Source: Ophiobolus disseminans (Eukaryota > Ascomycota > Dothideomycetes > Pleosporales > Phaeosphaeriaceae). Taken from it: DNA of 64,000 nt. The translations under genes were made by a program, and so were the position numbers. Position 1 is the first letter of the stretch; each line of letters starts with the position of its first letter. The stretch is from assembly GCA_010093685.1 (NCBI GenBank), contig MU006234.1, positions 735,668 to 799,667 on the forward strand, in the 5' to 3' direction. Under the pieces are notes generated by a model that saw only the letters and a program-made list of their open reading frames with translations, was not told the DNA's origin and did not search any database. Of this stretch, positions 42,702 to 53,432 are shown piece after piece.

Positions 42702-44051
42702 ATGTCTCCCGACTGGAGCAACGTGCTTCGAAGACAAGCGCCGCCCTTGCCGCCCCCTCTCACGCCAGAAGAAATAGCATACGACAACTCACCCGAAATT
42801 TTGGCGATGACGGGAAGCTTCTTTGCAGCAGCCGCATTGGTAGTTTTACTACGCTGCTATGTCCGCATGTCAATGTTGCGGGTCTTTGGAATAGATGACT
42901 GGGTTATGCTTTTAGCGATGGTCTGTTATCTTTTTACTTGATCTGTACGACACTAACATACTGGTAGGTTCTATGTGCGGCAACCTTTGCGTGTTTTGTG
43001 CTGCGTGTGCACTACGGCCTCGGCCACCACATGATGGCGTTATTCATGAGAGGTCCAGCAGGTTTTGTAAACCTCACCAAGGTCCAATACATCCAGGCTA
43101 TCACTATGATGGTTGCAATCTCTTCGGTGAAGGTATCCATAGCCCTGACGCTTCTTCGGCTGTCCGTACAACGGATTTATAACCGGATACTCTGGGCCTC
43201 GATAATATTCCTGGTACTCATGACTATCGCCTGTTCTGGGACCCTCGTTTTCCAGTGTCTTCCCGTAAGAGCTGCGTGGGATGGAAGCTTGAGGCCACCA
43301 CCGTTTGGGACTGGGACTGCAAAATGCTATTCGATGGGTACGTCAACTTCTATGTGAACTGCTGAGACGTAAACTGACATCATACACCAACCATGCAGAT
43401 ACCTTTCGCAATTTGGGCTTGATGAACTCAAGTTTCAACATCGCGACTGATGTGCTTTTCGCGGCGATGCCAATCCCACTCATCTGGCAGCTCCAGCTAA
43501 CTATCCGAACCAAAGTCTCATTAATCATGATACTTTCCTTGGGCTGGTTTGCTTGCGCCGCAGGTATCATCAAGGCTGTGAAACAATATTATGTCCTTAC
43601 AGAAATGGACTGGACTGTTTCGGACTCTTTCAATGTTTGGAATTTTATAGAGCTAGCTACCGGAGCTATCGCTGCCTCGCTTCCCACACTTAAGCCTCTG
43701 TTCAAGGACGTTCTCGAAACAGCACGCGGTCTAACATCTGGCACACGCTCAAGAGGTGGAAGTTACAAGATCAAGGACTCTAAGAGCTCACTAGGCTACT
43801 CGAAGACTACGGACCCATGGAACAGTAAAGAAATCGCACTCGGCTCGTATGCAAGCAACGAAGCATCCTCGCCTACAAGCTCCAAGGTTCCATACCACGT
43901 CCGAATTTCTACTCAGCCGACTGGTGCGGTGGATAAAGAAGGTTGGGAAGCACACAGAAAGGAAAGCGATGAAGGCAGCTGGCCTCTACGACCTCATCAT
44001 TCTCTCGGGTCAAGCGGCATAATTCGGACTCGGGAAATCAGTATAGTCTGA
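42702..44051 (+). CDS. rhodopsin-like seven-helix membrane protein (fungal SAT4/PTH11-like)
   Basis: Three exons: 42702-42920, 42968-43337 and 43399-44051, giving 413 aa. Introns are GTCTGT...GTAG (47 nt) and GTACGT...GCAG (61 nt). Several hydrophobic helices span residues 35-300: AMTGSFFAAAALVVLL, MLLAMVLCAATFACFVL, ISSVKVSIALTLLRL, LWASIIFLVLMTIACSG, VLFAAMPIPLIWQL, IMILSLGWFACAAGIIKA and FIELATGAIAASLPTLKPLF. RCYVRMSMLRVFGIDDWVML is the signature of the fungal rhodopsin-domain family, and the VWNFIELATGAIAASLPTLKPLF ending is equally typical. The cytosolic tail of about 115 residues is polar. The family includes PTH11-like receptors, but this one lacks a CFEM domain. Ligand and role are unknown. 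Confidence 0.88.
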
Positions 44052-44787
44052 AGCCTTCAAATAAAAGCGGTGAGACAGTTCACACTCGGCGGTACGGTTT
44101 CTTGAGCGAACCCGCGCTTCCCATTTGATTGTCGTCGCGATTATTGATGACCTTTCCACTTCCTGTCCGACCCAGGCAGCATGATATTGATTGCATTATA
44201 TGGGCATTGGAGTTCCAAAAGTCTGAATCGGTTGCAGTTCCAAGTTCTGTACGGGCTAACAATCCTAGAGCTGCCACGAGACATTTTTCTGTACGTTGCA
44301 GTGCATATATTGACTTCAAAATGGCATATTTACTTATCTCAAGCGGCCCTAGTTTCAGATTCCAGAACACCCTTCGCCTTTCTGATCGATGAGCTACATC
44401 CACCCTGCAGGTGTCTCCCTGTCATACAAAATGAATTTACCCCATATTTGCCGGCCCGACCAATGACAGTGCGAAAAGACCCTGCAGCTTGGAATCAGGC
44501 CCCCAGGCTGTTCACCCGCATGGTATTACACGCCTCGAGTAAAGCCTGGCGAGATCGACACCAATACTGGACCCTTGTGCTGCGACCTTTGCCGGGTTAT
44601 AGCCCTGTACTCGAGTGAGAACACGCGGACGATCTGATAGTTGGCCCACTATTCCGACACATATTCAATCATTAGACTAAGGACGCCAGCAGAAGTCGCG
44701 TGAACAGATGACATTCTGAATGGATAGCCGACCTTCCACCGGAGACCAAACAAAACAGTAGGAGTGACCATTTAACAATATCTAAGC
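44052..44787. other. convergent intergenic region, no gene seen
   Basis: 736 bp between the membrane protein stop and the P450 stop. Frames here are short and motif-free. Confidence 0.45.
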
Positions 44788-46467
44788 CTATAGCCTCGCA
44801 ACAAGTCTCCCCAGGAAGCTCTTATTGTAGGCTACTCCACCAACAACAACGAATCTGCCTGTATCCTGGAGCTCGAAGTTGAACCGTCGCACGATCTGCA
44901 AAATTAGCATTTCCAGTTCACGGTCCATGCAGACGTCGTTGACTGACCTCGGGTAACAATTTGTACATTTCCATCATTGCAATGTCCTTCCCCAAGCAAG
45001 TTCTCGGACCTACCCCGAAAGTGAACTGCGCTGCTTCTAGTTCAAAGGTTCTCTTCTCATTCACCATCCAGCGCTCTGGGACAAACCACATCGCGTCATC
45101 CCCGTAGAACTCCCTATCTCGTTGCGTCGTATAGGCGTGGCTCGTCACTTCCGTTCCCGCGGGCACGAAGTGCCCATCTAAGATTTTGCCACCTCTTGGC
45201 ACGACTCTGGAGAAAAGGTTTGGCGCTGGCGGGTTCAGGCGGAGTCCCTCTTTGATGCAGGCGATGAAGTAAGGCAGGTGCTTCCGGGTCTCTTCGAACT
45301 GAATGGGATTTGAGAGATATCCAGCTTGATCAGCAGAGGCGATCTCAGCTTGCGCTCGTTCAAGAGCTGGCGGATGGGTGATGATGAAGCGCAGGATCGA
45401 CCCTAATGCTGTGCCAGTCGTGTCTGCGCCAGCTTGGATGAGAAGCGTAACATGCGCACGCTTTTCCGTGCGTGTCAAGGGAGAGCCATCTGGCATGCGG
45501 GCATTGAGACAGCTGGGCATGATCAGCAGACGTCCATCATCGAGCATTGGGCGACTACTAACTGCTGCAAGAAGTCCGGCGTCGCATTATCTTGCGTCTC
45601 GTCGTACGTCTTCTCACGCGCCGCAACTTGACGCTCGGCTTCACGCATCAGCCAGCCCATGCCGGAATCATCGGACGTGCGCGGCAGGAACCACGCTGCC
45701 ACCCTAGGAAGGGCGAGAATATCTTCCCTGAAGAAGCGACATCGCGCAACGAAACCGAAGAAGAACAACCCCGTGCGCCAGTTACCCAAAATGTCTTTCT
45801 CGTCCCGTTGGTTCTCGACAGCACCGAAAGGCTTCGTGAAGCTGATCATACTCATGATATCGGCAGCAAACTCGGCAACTTTGTCCGAAAGACACAGTGC
45901 TCGCTTTGCCGCAGCATGTTCGCACATCTTCTTTATGAAAAGATTGACTTGGTCGTCAAATTGTGGCTCCCATGCTTTCCTCAGTTGGCCAATAGTCCAT
46001 GGCGCATTCGACAACGCTTTGCGCAGTATACGATGCTCCTCGGTGTCAATCGTACTGAAGAGATGTGGAGGACCCAAAGCTCTAGTCGCATATAAACCGC
46101 CTTTTACGTTACATTTTGGATCCCAGTATATGTCCCTCAAAGCCGACGGTCGCGGAAATAGAAGCAGGTTGGGTGATATTCGAATCGGCCTATCGCCTGT
46201 GCAGTTTAGTCTTAAGGCAGTTGAGCAGAACAGGGTGTATATGCACTTACTTCCATACATTCTCACAAGATACAGCAGCCACTCAGGTTCCTTCTCTTTG
46301 ATGGAGATTATGGCGCTCACGATGGAGAAAGAAGTCGCGTACCAAGGGCCTGGGAAACTTGACAAACAATGGAACTTGTGCATGTACAGAACGCGCGACA
46401 GAATTGCTGCGACAATGACTAGTAGTATTGTGGCGCTCAATTCGAGAAGCTGTGCTGTGAGCTCCAT
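44788..46467 (-). CDS. cytochrome P450 monooxygenase, microsomal type
   Basis: Four exons: 46467-46251, 46196-45563, 45512-44948 and 44895-44788, giving 507 aa. Introns carry GTAAGT, GTTAGT and GTCAGT donors. An N-terminal membrane helix (LLELSATILLVIVAAILSRVL) is followed by the proline hinge region SSFPGPW. AGADTT in helix I holds the oxygen-activating Thr, KEGLR is the ExxR motif, FVPERW is the PERF-like motif, and FGVGPRTCLGKD contains the heme-ligand Cys at about 456. All core motifs are intact. The C-terminal RRFNFELQ ends normally. The substrate is unknown; short-chain-specific families of this sort usually serve secondary metabolism or detoxification. A transposon sits 290 bp upstream of its start. 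Confidence 0.92.
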
Positions 46468-46759
46468 GTTTACAAATCTGCGCGACGATGTTTAGTTGAC
46501 AGCGCAAGGGAGGTGCTGGAGAAAGCTGGCAACGTCGAAGTCGTATACAACATATCTCATCGGTGTAGTGTATGCACTTCCCCAAGGTTTGAGAGGGGAA
46601 CCTGACATCCACCCTTCTCAGCATATTGACTAAGAAGATTGGAGCTATCAGAGGCGTGTTGTATGCGCTTGTGTAGCACACCACAATTGAAAACGGCTCG
46701 GTCCGTTACGCTCAGCTATGATGAACCTACCAGGATGTTGCGGGGACGCCGATCTCCTA

Positions 46760-46800
46760 CCGTGTCCGTGCGCGTGCCGCCCGTGTTCGCGTAACGCCCG
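46760..46800 (+). repeat. left terminal inverted repeat of the pogo-type element
   Basis: 41 bases that match the reverse complement of 48836-48876 without mismatch; the outer base pair abuts the TA duplication. Confidence 0.95.
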
Positions 46801-46857
46801 GCCAACACCAAAACACCAGACTACCCACTTTGCGCGACGCCTCATAACTCAACCACC

Positions 46858-48723
46858 ATGGCTCCAATTGACAATGCAATTGCAGAGATCGAATTGCTAG
46901 AACCAGGAGAACGCTTTACGTACCAATTGTTTGCTGATAAATTCAGTGTATCAAGGACGACGCTGTCTCAAAGACACCGAGGCCGTCAGAGGTCGCAGGC
47001 AGCCAAAAACACCACCCAACAAAACCTCAGCCCCTAACAAGAACAGGAGCTTGCACAGTATATAAACGACCTTACAAAGAGAGCGCTGCCTCCTACAAGA
47101 GAGATGATACAAAATTTCGCGTCGCAAGTAGCTGGGCGGCGCGTAAGTGAGGCTTGGGTGACGCGCTTTTTGCACTGACAGAGCAATCATCTCGTCTCAA
47201 AATGGACCTCTGGGATGGACTCTCTCCGCCACAACGCCGACTCAGGGCTCAAATATAAGCTCTATTTTGAGCAGCTACATGCTAAGATGCTTCAGTACAA
47301 TATACAGCCTGAGCACACGTACAATATGGACGAAAAGGGCTTTATGATAGGCATTTTAGGAGGCTCAAAACGGGTGTTTAGTCGCCAACTTTGGGAGGAG
47401 AAACAGGTCAAAGCAACTCTCCAAGATGGCTCTCGAGAGTGGATAACACTGCTGGCAGCTATCTGCGCAGATGGGACGACGCTGCCACCAGGCCTCATCT
47501 ATGCCGCAGCATCTGGGTCAATATGGTTGTCATGGGTAGCAGAGATTGAAGCTGGAAAGCACGACGTCTTTGTGGCTTCATCACCAACAGGATGGAGTAA
47601 TAATGACGTTGGATTGGCCTGGCTTGAGCAGGTTTTTGATTGCTGTACGCGCCAGAAAGCTCGTCGAGGTCGGGATTGGCGTCTCCTCATACTTGACGGC
47701 CATGGCAGCCACCTCACAATGGACTTTATTAACTACTGCGACTCTCATAGCATCCTCCTAGCTGTGTTTCCGCCTCACAGTACCCATACTTTGCAGCCAC
47801 TTGACGTTGTTATGTTTAAACCTCTCTCAAGCGCCTACTCTACCGCCCTCACCAACCACCTCCAGCAGAGCCAAGGGTTAGTACCTATCAAGAAGGGCGA
47901 CTTCTTCCCACTGTTTTGGGCAGCGTGGCAGTCCTCCTTCACCCCAGGGCTCACCCTTAAGGCCTTTGAAAGTACTGGTATATGGCCTATGGACGGAGAG
48001 ACTATACCAAAGCGGTTCACAGACAATACCTCAGAGGCGCCTGCACAGCCCTCCGCTGTCACTTCAAACGACTGGCGTTATATGGAGCGTCTCGTACGCT
48101 CTGCAGTGAGCGATCAGGGCGCAGATGAGTCAAAAAAGCTCTCCCAAACGGTCCACTCACTAGCCACCCAGAACGAGCTACTACGCCACAAAAACGACGG
48201 CTTGAAGGAGGCTCTCATAGTCAAAAAGAGGCATAGGAAAGTTGGTAAGCCTCTTGATCTGCAGCAGAGGGAGGAGTACCACGGTGGTGCCATGTTCTGG
48301 TCGCCGCAAAAGGTCAGAGAGGCCCGTGCCCGTGAGGCCGTGAAGGAGCAGGAACAACACCAAGAAATGCTTGCAAAGGCAAACAGGAAGGAGCTTAGGC
48401 TTGCTGCAAAGCTCTACAAAGATCAGATAGCTGAGGAGAAACGTGTTGCAAGGGAGGAAGCCAAAGTGGTGCAAGAGGAGGCAAAGGCCAAAAAGGCGGC
48501 TGAGCGCGCAGCCAAAATTGAAGCTCAAAACACCAAAAAAGCTGCCCAAACATCCCAATTAGGCAAGAGGAGAGCCTCAAGGCCTCCCCCATGTACGCCC
48601 AAGCGCCAGAGACGCGGTGGTGTCTCTGCAGCTGCTGCGACGTCCCCAGAGGCTGCATCTGCTCCTCTACCCAAAGTCAACTCTAGAGGCCGCACCATCA
48701 ATGTCCCACACAAATATAGATAG
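46858..48723 (+). pseudogene. pogo/Fot1-type transposase, two in-frame stops
   Basis: One frame of 621 codons plus stop, interrupted by TAA at 47035 (codon 60) and TGA at 47176 (codon 107). Both are explained by one C-to-T change from Gln (CAA) and Arg (CGA), and the protein reads sensibly through them. The N-terminus is a psq-type helix-turn-helix (RFTYQLFADKFSVSRTTLSQ), followed by a CENP-B-like DNA-binding domain (about 60-125). The DDE_1 catalytic domain then has NMDEKGFMIG (first Asp), LLILDGHGSH (second) and LQPLDVVMFK (third). A Lys/Glu/Ala-rich coiled coil (KANRKELRLAAKLYKDQIAEE) and a basic tail end the protein. From the ATG at 47215 about 502 codons remain open but lack the DNA-binding part. 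Confidence 0.9.
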
Positions 48724-48835
48724 TACAAAGTCATTGCAAGCATGTTACTAGTTGCTCCACCAAAAAATCTCATAATAATAGCTTTTGTAGGTGGCTCAAT
48801 AACCTCAATTTAGTGGTGGTGAGCATGTTGTTGTT

Positions 48836-48876
48836 CGGGCGTTACGCGAACACGGGCGGCACGCGCACGGACACGG
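48836..48876 (-). repeat. right terminal inverted repeat of the pogo-type element
   Basis: Reverse complement of 46760-46800 over 41 bases with no mismatch, followed by the second TA copy. Confidence 0.95.
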
Positions 48877-48878
48877 TA

Positions 48879-49199
48879 CGACATCCCCTTCAAGTTCAAA
48901 TACAGCTACACGCGTCTTGATGCCCCGCACGTGGACATCATGAATGATGATTTTATTGGCTATGGCGGGTAGCTCAACGGTGGAGATTTTCATACCGCTG
49001 TTCTTCTCGGTCCACATACTGGAAGGCATAGTATGTTCTGGCGGCTGTTGCAAGCTCGATACTTCGAGATGTTTGCACATGCTAGCTTACAAAGAAGGCC
49101 AAGCATTGCACAACAGCTTCGGATTGTATGATACAGCTTACAATGCCCGATACTGCCCTATCATTCAATGCTCGTCCATCAATTCCGGCTTTTCCACAC
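48879..49199. other. transposon right flank, possible gene remnant
   Basis: If the element and one TA are discounted, sequence left of 46760 joins to 48879 with open frames on both strands. The plus frame ends YSYTRLDAPHVDIMNDDF... with TAG at 48970 and strongly C-ending codons; the minus frame runs 80 codons from 49080 to 46716. I do not recognise either product, and cannot say which strand was coding. Confidence 0.3.
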
Positions 49200-50159
49200 T
49201 TAATGTCTATGCAGTAATCCGTCGATCCTCGTTTCCATCCATGTAACATCTCTTGGATTTGCTCCACCTCCGGCGATGTGACCCCAGACGCTCGGTATAA
49301 TCTCGCACTTCGCTTCCTGCAGAACGCTTGCCTCTCGTTCATTTACATATGGACGAAAGTATTGATCGGTAAGGCACGGCATCAATAACACTCTGGTTTC
49401 GATCGACTTCAACGCCTTGTCCAGATTCCCATTCGCTGCTGGTACACATCGAGTGACATCACCGCGTTGCCACATTCCTAGCATTACCAGCAAGTCGTTG
49501 CCAGTCCAACCCGCATAGCCTGAGCCAGTGGCTACTTCGTCCCATGCGGACAGGCTTTCGAACCCTAGCTCTTTGTAAAGCTCTTCGTCGAACCACTCCG
49601 CCGAAGTCAGCCATGCGGAATAAGCCTTGCCAAAGGCTCGAACGCCACGCTCTGATGTTGCTGCATTTTCCAACGCCGCTCTCGGACCTTCTAAGAACTG
49701 GAAATTGTGCTGACTTGTCTTCGCAGAGGAACACACGATAACTGCGTTCTTAACAAAAGTAGGGTGCGTAGCAATCCAATGGTATGTAATTTGACCACCC
49801 ATGGAGAAGCCTAGCATGGCATCCACCTCTTTGATACCCAGCTCTTGCGTCAACAGCGCATATTGCGCTTTGACGCAATCTTGATACTCCAAAGTCGTTG
49901 GGAAATTGGGTGTGTTGGACGGGCTAGAAGACTCGCCGTTCCCGAAGAGCGCGATTACAATGACCTTGTGATTTCTCAAGACGCCATCGGCGTGTGTCAA
50001 TGTGGTATCGATTCGACCGCGGAAACAAGTGTGTACGACTGCGATCTTGGATTTATCTGAGTTGAGAATCCGGTATGCGACGCGCACCCGAGGCAATGTA
50101 GTTCCATCCTCGAAGGTGAAGTCAGAAAGCTCAAAGTGCTGATTTGCTTGTGAACCCAT
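49200..50159 (-). CDS. alpha/beta hydrolase of the homoserine O-acetyltransferase (MetX)-like group
   Basis: Intronless, 319 aa. FEDGTTLPRVRVAYRILN is the opening strand pair of the MetX/esterase fold. GFSMGGQ at 118-124 holds the nucleophile Ser119, LTDQYF gives Asp265, and SVWGHIAGGG gives His294, a complete triad. Fungal MetX-like proteins include true acetyltransferases and many esterases of secondary metabolism; the short length and loss of the usual lid favour an esterase or acyltransferase of unknown substrate. No signal peptide. It ends 320 bp right of the transposon and has no frame disruption. Confidence 0.85.
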   Translation of the reverse strand: MGSQANQHFELSDFTFEDGTTLPRVRVAYRILNSDKSKIAVVHTCFRGRIDTTLTHADGVLRNHKVIVIALFGNGESSSPSNTPNFPTTLEYQDCVKAQYALLTQELGIKEVDAMLGFSMGGQITYHWIATHPTFVKNAVIVCSSAKTSQHNFQFLEGPRAALENAATSERGVRAFGKAYSAWLTSAEWFDEELYKELGFESLSAWDEVATGSGYAGWTGNDLLVMLGMWQRGDVTRCVPAANGNLDKALKSIETRVLLMPCLTDQYFRPYVNEREASVLQEAKCEIIPSVWGHIAGGGANPRDVTWMETRIDGLLHRH

Positions 50160-50979
50160 CGTTTATACGACGAGGGAGACGGGTTTGCCAAGTTTCGAGA
50201 AGGTTCAAGCCAAGGTTGAGGATGGTGATGCTCAGATGTTGACGTCATCCGAGCCGTTGTCGGAACCGTCACACTTCGTAACGACCTGCACTTTACCAAT
50301 ACAACAACGCGAGCACGGCTTCACAAAATTATTCGCCGCCCTCACTGTAAACCCAGCCTGGCGCGCAAGAATGCCACCCAATGACTTCGAGCCAAGTGCC
50401 GCTGCATCTCTGCCTGCGCCACGGATACGTCAACGCGACCATGGCACCTTCCATCTCATGATAGAGAACCGCATCGCATACAGACCCTGTCCGAATCTCT
50501 CACTAACGACTACCGACACAATCCCCCTGCTACCCCGGCCTTCCTGCATGCGCCGCCTAGAACCAGCGAGTGCCAGATCCACGCACATGGTGTCCCATCG
50601 TATATACTGGCACCCCGGCAGACCCAATGAACGAGATCGCGCATCCCGTCTATACGACATTCGCGACTACCGAAGATGAAATGTTGCTCGACCACAACGG
50701 CATTCCGATCATTACCTTCCACACGACAAGCCGCAGCCATGAGGGACACAAGATGCTCGCAAAAACACACGAGTTGCACGGTATCGGCTACAGCAAGCCT
50801 CGTTGGAGCATGGCGAGCAATGTCAGTAGTACTGGGATAGAACATGTGGTGAATCGTGTTGTATTAGGACTACGGGAAGTGAGAGCTATATCTCTGCCGG
50901 CTAGCGTTGTGGGCGCTAAGCCTCGTACGTACTAGCCTGGAGTGAGTGAGAGATGGGATGGAACCTGGGTCATGTACCC
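50160..50979. other. region with motif-free open frames upstream of the hAT remnant
   Basis: About 0.8 kb. Plus-strand frames 50185-50679 and 50570-50935 overlap in different phases and share no recognisable domain. They could be gene debris; I do not call a gene. The first part is the promoter of the MetX-like hydrolase. Confidence 0.35.
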
Positions 50980-51820
50980 TAAGGTCCACACGGTGGCTGA
51001 CACTGGGCAAAGGCCGACAAGTACTACCGGTATACTAAGCTAGACGACTTGCTAGCGTACTACGCCGCTACAATACTCTATCTATACTACAAACACTACT
51101 GCGACAAGGCATAGGCTGAGAAGCCTACCTAGCTCGAGGCTAGCAACCGCAGCTTTCGTGTGCTCTAGGCGCAGTACAACACCTTGTCGCGCATTGTGAA
51201 GCTGCTGAGGGTTATTACTCATAACCTAGACGACGCAATCAACAGTATAATGAACCCTACTATTAGCAGCAACGTTAATACAGAGGAGGATGAGTTTACA
51301 AGGTGGAAGCGCAGTGAGCCATGCGCTATCGATAAGAGTGGTACAGAATACGCAAACAACCCTATCAAGTATTAGGTAACACTGCGTGATCGCTACCCCA
51401 GCCTTAGCAAGCTTGCGCTTGATGTACTCTCTGTCCTAGCGTCAAGCTGTGAGTGTGAGCGCATGTTTAGTGAGCTGGGCGACCTCTTGGAGCCACGCCA
51501 ACGCGGTATACAACCTCAGCTGTTGGCAGCTTTACAATGTGGAAGATGGTGGCAAAGAGCAGGCTTTGGTAGCGTAATTGCACCTAAAACAGGCCTTACA
51601 GAGGAGCAGATGGACGCGTTGTATGAGTGGAGCAGTTGGGACAACAAAGCTTAACATTATAGACAACTAATGTATATGCAATTAAGCTCATCAATCCAGC
51701 TTCAAGCCAAGCTGACAATTTTGACCTATCAAGCCTATCAAGCCAAGCCTACAGCACCAAAAACCTCAACAAGCCAAGCTCACGGCCACGGCGCTGGCTT
51801 GGCTGGCTTGTTGCCATCTC
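50980..51820 (+). mobile_element. hAT-family transposon remnant (3' part of transposase and subterminal repeats)
   Basis: A conceptual frame from about 50980 to 51654 reads through several stops. HWAKADKYYRYTKLDD and YKHYCDKA precede the hAT dimerisation region (NNPIKY, then VLASSCECERMFSELGD and PRQRGIQPQLLAALQCGRWW). The stops at W positions are TAG where TGG is expected (after CDKA, after EKPT, after RVL, and after NPIKY), which fits C-to-T change on the opposite strand. Downstream, AAGCCAAGC is repeated at 51704-51712, 51740-51748 and 51771-51779 and inverted near 51796-51810, as in hAT ends. The 5' half of the element and the left terminus were not found, so it is truncated. Confidence 0.8.
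51704..51810. repeat. AAGCCAAGC subterminal repeats of the hAT remnant
   Basis: Three direct copies of AAGCCAAGC (51704, 51740 and 51771) and an inverted GGCTTGGCTGGCTTG block at 51796-51810. Such motifs bind transposase at hAT ends. Confidence 0.55.
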
Positions 51821-51994
51821 TGCCCGCAATCAGTGCGGGTGCTGCCGTGTTCACAATTCACCCAACGGGGCAAACAGGGAAATACGCTAGTGAGGTAATT
51901 GGCGACTGTCACGTGTGACACAACGCGCAATCAATATCAAGAGCTGGTTACACAAGCTGCCAGGCACCTGGGCAATATTCCAAATCGCGCAAGC

Positions 51995-53432
51995 ATGTCG
52001 AACCTTCACGTACTATCAGCTACAACCAGCGACCTTCGAAAAGCTTATGCGCATGGCTCGCTCACTACCGAGAGCGCAGTAACTCAGTATCTGGATCAAA
52101 TCCATGCTTGTAACAGCTATTTGAAGGCGGTCATTTCCGTTGCACTTTTATACTTGCTTCTCCAACATGCTAAACTCGTGGATGAAGATGTCAGCCTGGC
52201 ACCTTAGTTCACATGGTACAATGTGGACTGCATCTCCACGTGACTCTTAGTCACTGGCTTACTCATCATGTTGTGTATATAATCGCTCTTTGTAGCTCTC
52301 TCAATACAACAACCTTCTTCTCACTTTTGCCCTGTCTCCTACATCCGACATCCTATATCCTTAGACTTCGACTCTATCGGGCCGATCGCCAAAAGTGCAG
52401 AGGACATAGCAGTCATGATGGATGTATTGGTTGATCCGTCCAAGTCAGCCGATGTACCAGACGGTGGGTACGTATCGCATTTGACGAAGTCATTTGAGGG
52501 CATCCGTATCGGCGTTCTGGAACCAAGTGGATGGCATATGCCTCCCTTCATAGTTTTTCCAAACGAAGACGCTGATGTCCAATCGGTAATAGACTTTCCG
52601 AGACCTGGTTTATATGGCATACCTCACTAGCAAGTTTTTCTAGAATCGTGAGATCTCAGATGTCAGCTGCATATGAGAAGCTGGGAGGTCTTGGTGTAGT
52701 GGTCAATAAAGTGAACGTTGCGGATTTGGATGAGCTTACTGTGGATGGCATGAGTCAGATCCAGCGGGTGGTGGGTAGGCAACCAGCATCCTACAGTCTC
52801 ATCGTGTGCTGACAATCTTCTCGAAGGCTGTCAATTCCGACGGACCATTGAAGACTACCTGCAGGGACTGGAGACGTCCAACGTGCGTACTCTCGATGAA
52901 CTGATGCAGTTCATGAGAGATAACGCTGACAAGGAACTGCCTCTAGGTAAGGGGCTTCTCCTGGTGGCCAACCAGCTTACTGATACTTCGCCCAGAATCC
53001 CCCAACCTGACGCGATTGGAAATTGCCGCCAAGTTCCACATCACGGACGAAGAATATCGTGAAACCATTGATAATATGCGGGACTGGGGTCGCAGAAGGG
53101 CCGTGGATAAGTGCCTCGCTCATTACGGAGTCGATGTTATCCTGGGACCTGGGAACAGCAGAATCAACGAGCTGTCGAGTGCGGCCGGTAGGTACCCAAC
53201 CATGCAAGCGTGTACAATGTCTGACAGTCATACAAGTTCTCCAGAAGCTGTTCTTCCACTTAGTTACATGTACTTCAACGGTCGACCATTTGGTGTCGCA
53301 GCAGTGGCTTCCGCCAACCAGGAGCCTCTTCTCATCCAGCTGATGAGCGCATGGGAGCAAGCCTTCAATAAGGAGCGGAAGCTTCCAGCTTGGATCAAGG
53401 GTGATCCTGAGAAGATCAAAAGTGAGCTGTGA
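51995..53432 (+). pseudogene. amidase pseudogene lacking the catalytic core
   Basis: The N-terminal piece (51995 to about 52142, ending KAVISV) and the C-terminal pieces from 52365 (FDSIGPIAKSAEDIAVMMDVL, then NLTRLEIAAKFHITDEEYRE and a good final exon at 52999-53432) match fungal amidase-signature enzymes. Between them about 220 bp of unrelated sequence replaces the roughly 280-residue region that carries the Lys-cisSer-Ser triad. Introns near 52580, 52770 and 52945 are still partly recognisable; the second no longer has an acceptable donor and acceptor. No active enzyme is possible. It lies just right of the hAT remnant. Confidence 0.75.
52143..52364 (+). repeat. LTR-like segment inside the amidase pseudogene
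   Basis: Foreign 222-bp segment with a TATATAA box at 52276-52282 followed by CTCTCTCAATACAACAAC and pyrimidine-rich sequence, the layout of the promoter and R region of fungal LTR retrotransposons. Clear TG...CA ends and a target duplication were not found, so solo-LTR status is a suggestion. Confidence 0.35.

Larger units (their letters stand above)
46758..48878 (+). mobile_element. Fot1/pogo-type DNA transposon with 41-bp TIRs, TA target duplication
   Basis: The element body runs 46760-48876 and is bounded by perfect 41-bp inverted repeats at 46760-46800 and 48836-48876 (CCGTGTCCGTGCGCG... inward). TA sits on both outer sides (46758-46759 and 48877-48878), the target duplication of the Tc1/mariner/pogo superfamily. 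One transposase frame fills most of the interior. Perfect ends indicate a recent insertion or one kept from drift; two nonsense codons in the transposase make it non-autonomous. It lies between the P450 promoter and the MetX-like gene. Confidence 0.93.

Noticed and set aside
50185..50935. Two overlapping plus-strand frames left of the hAT remnant
   Set aside because: They are in different phases with no joining intron and no known domain; possibly debris, but not supportable as a gene.
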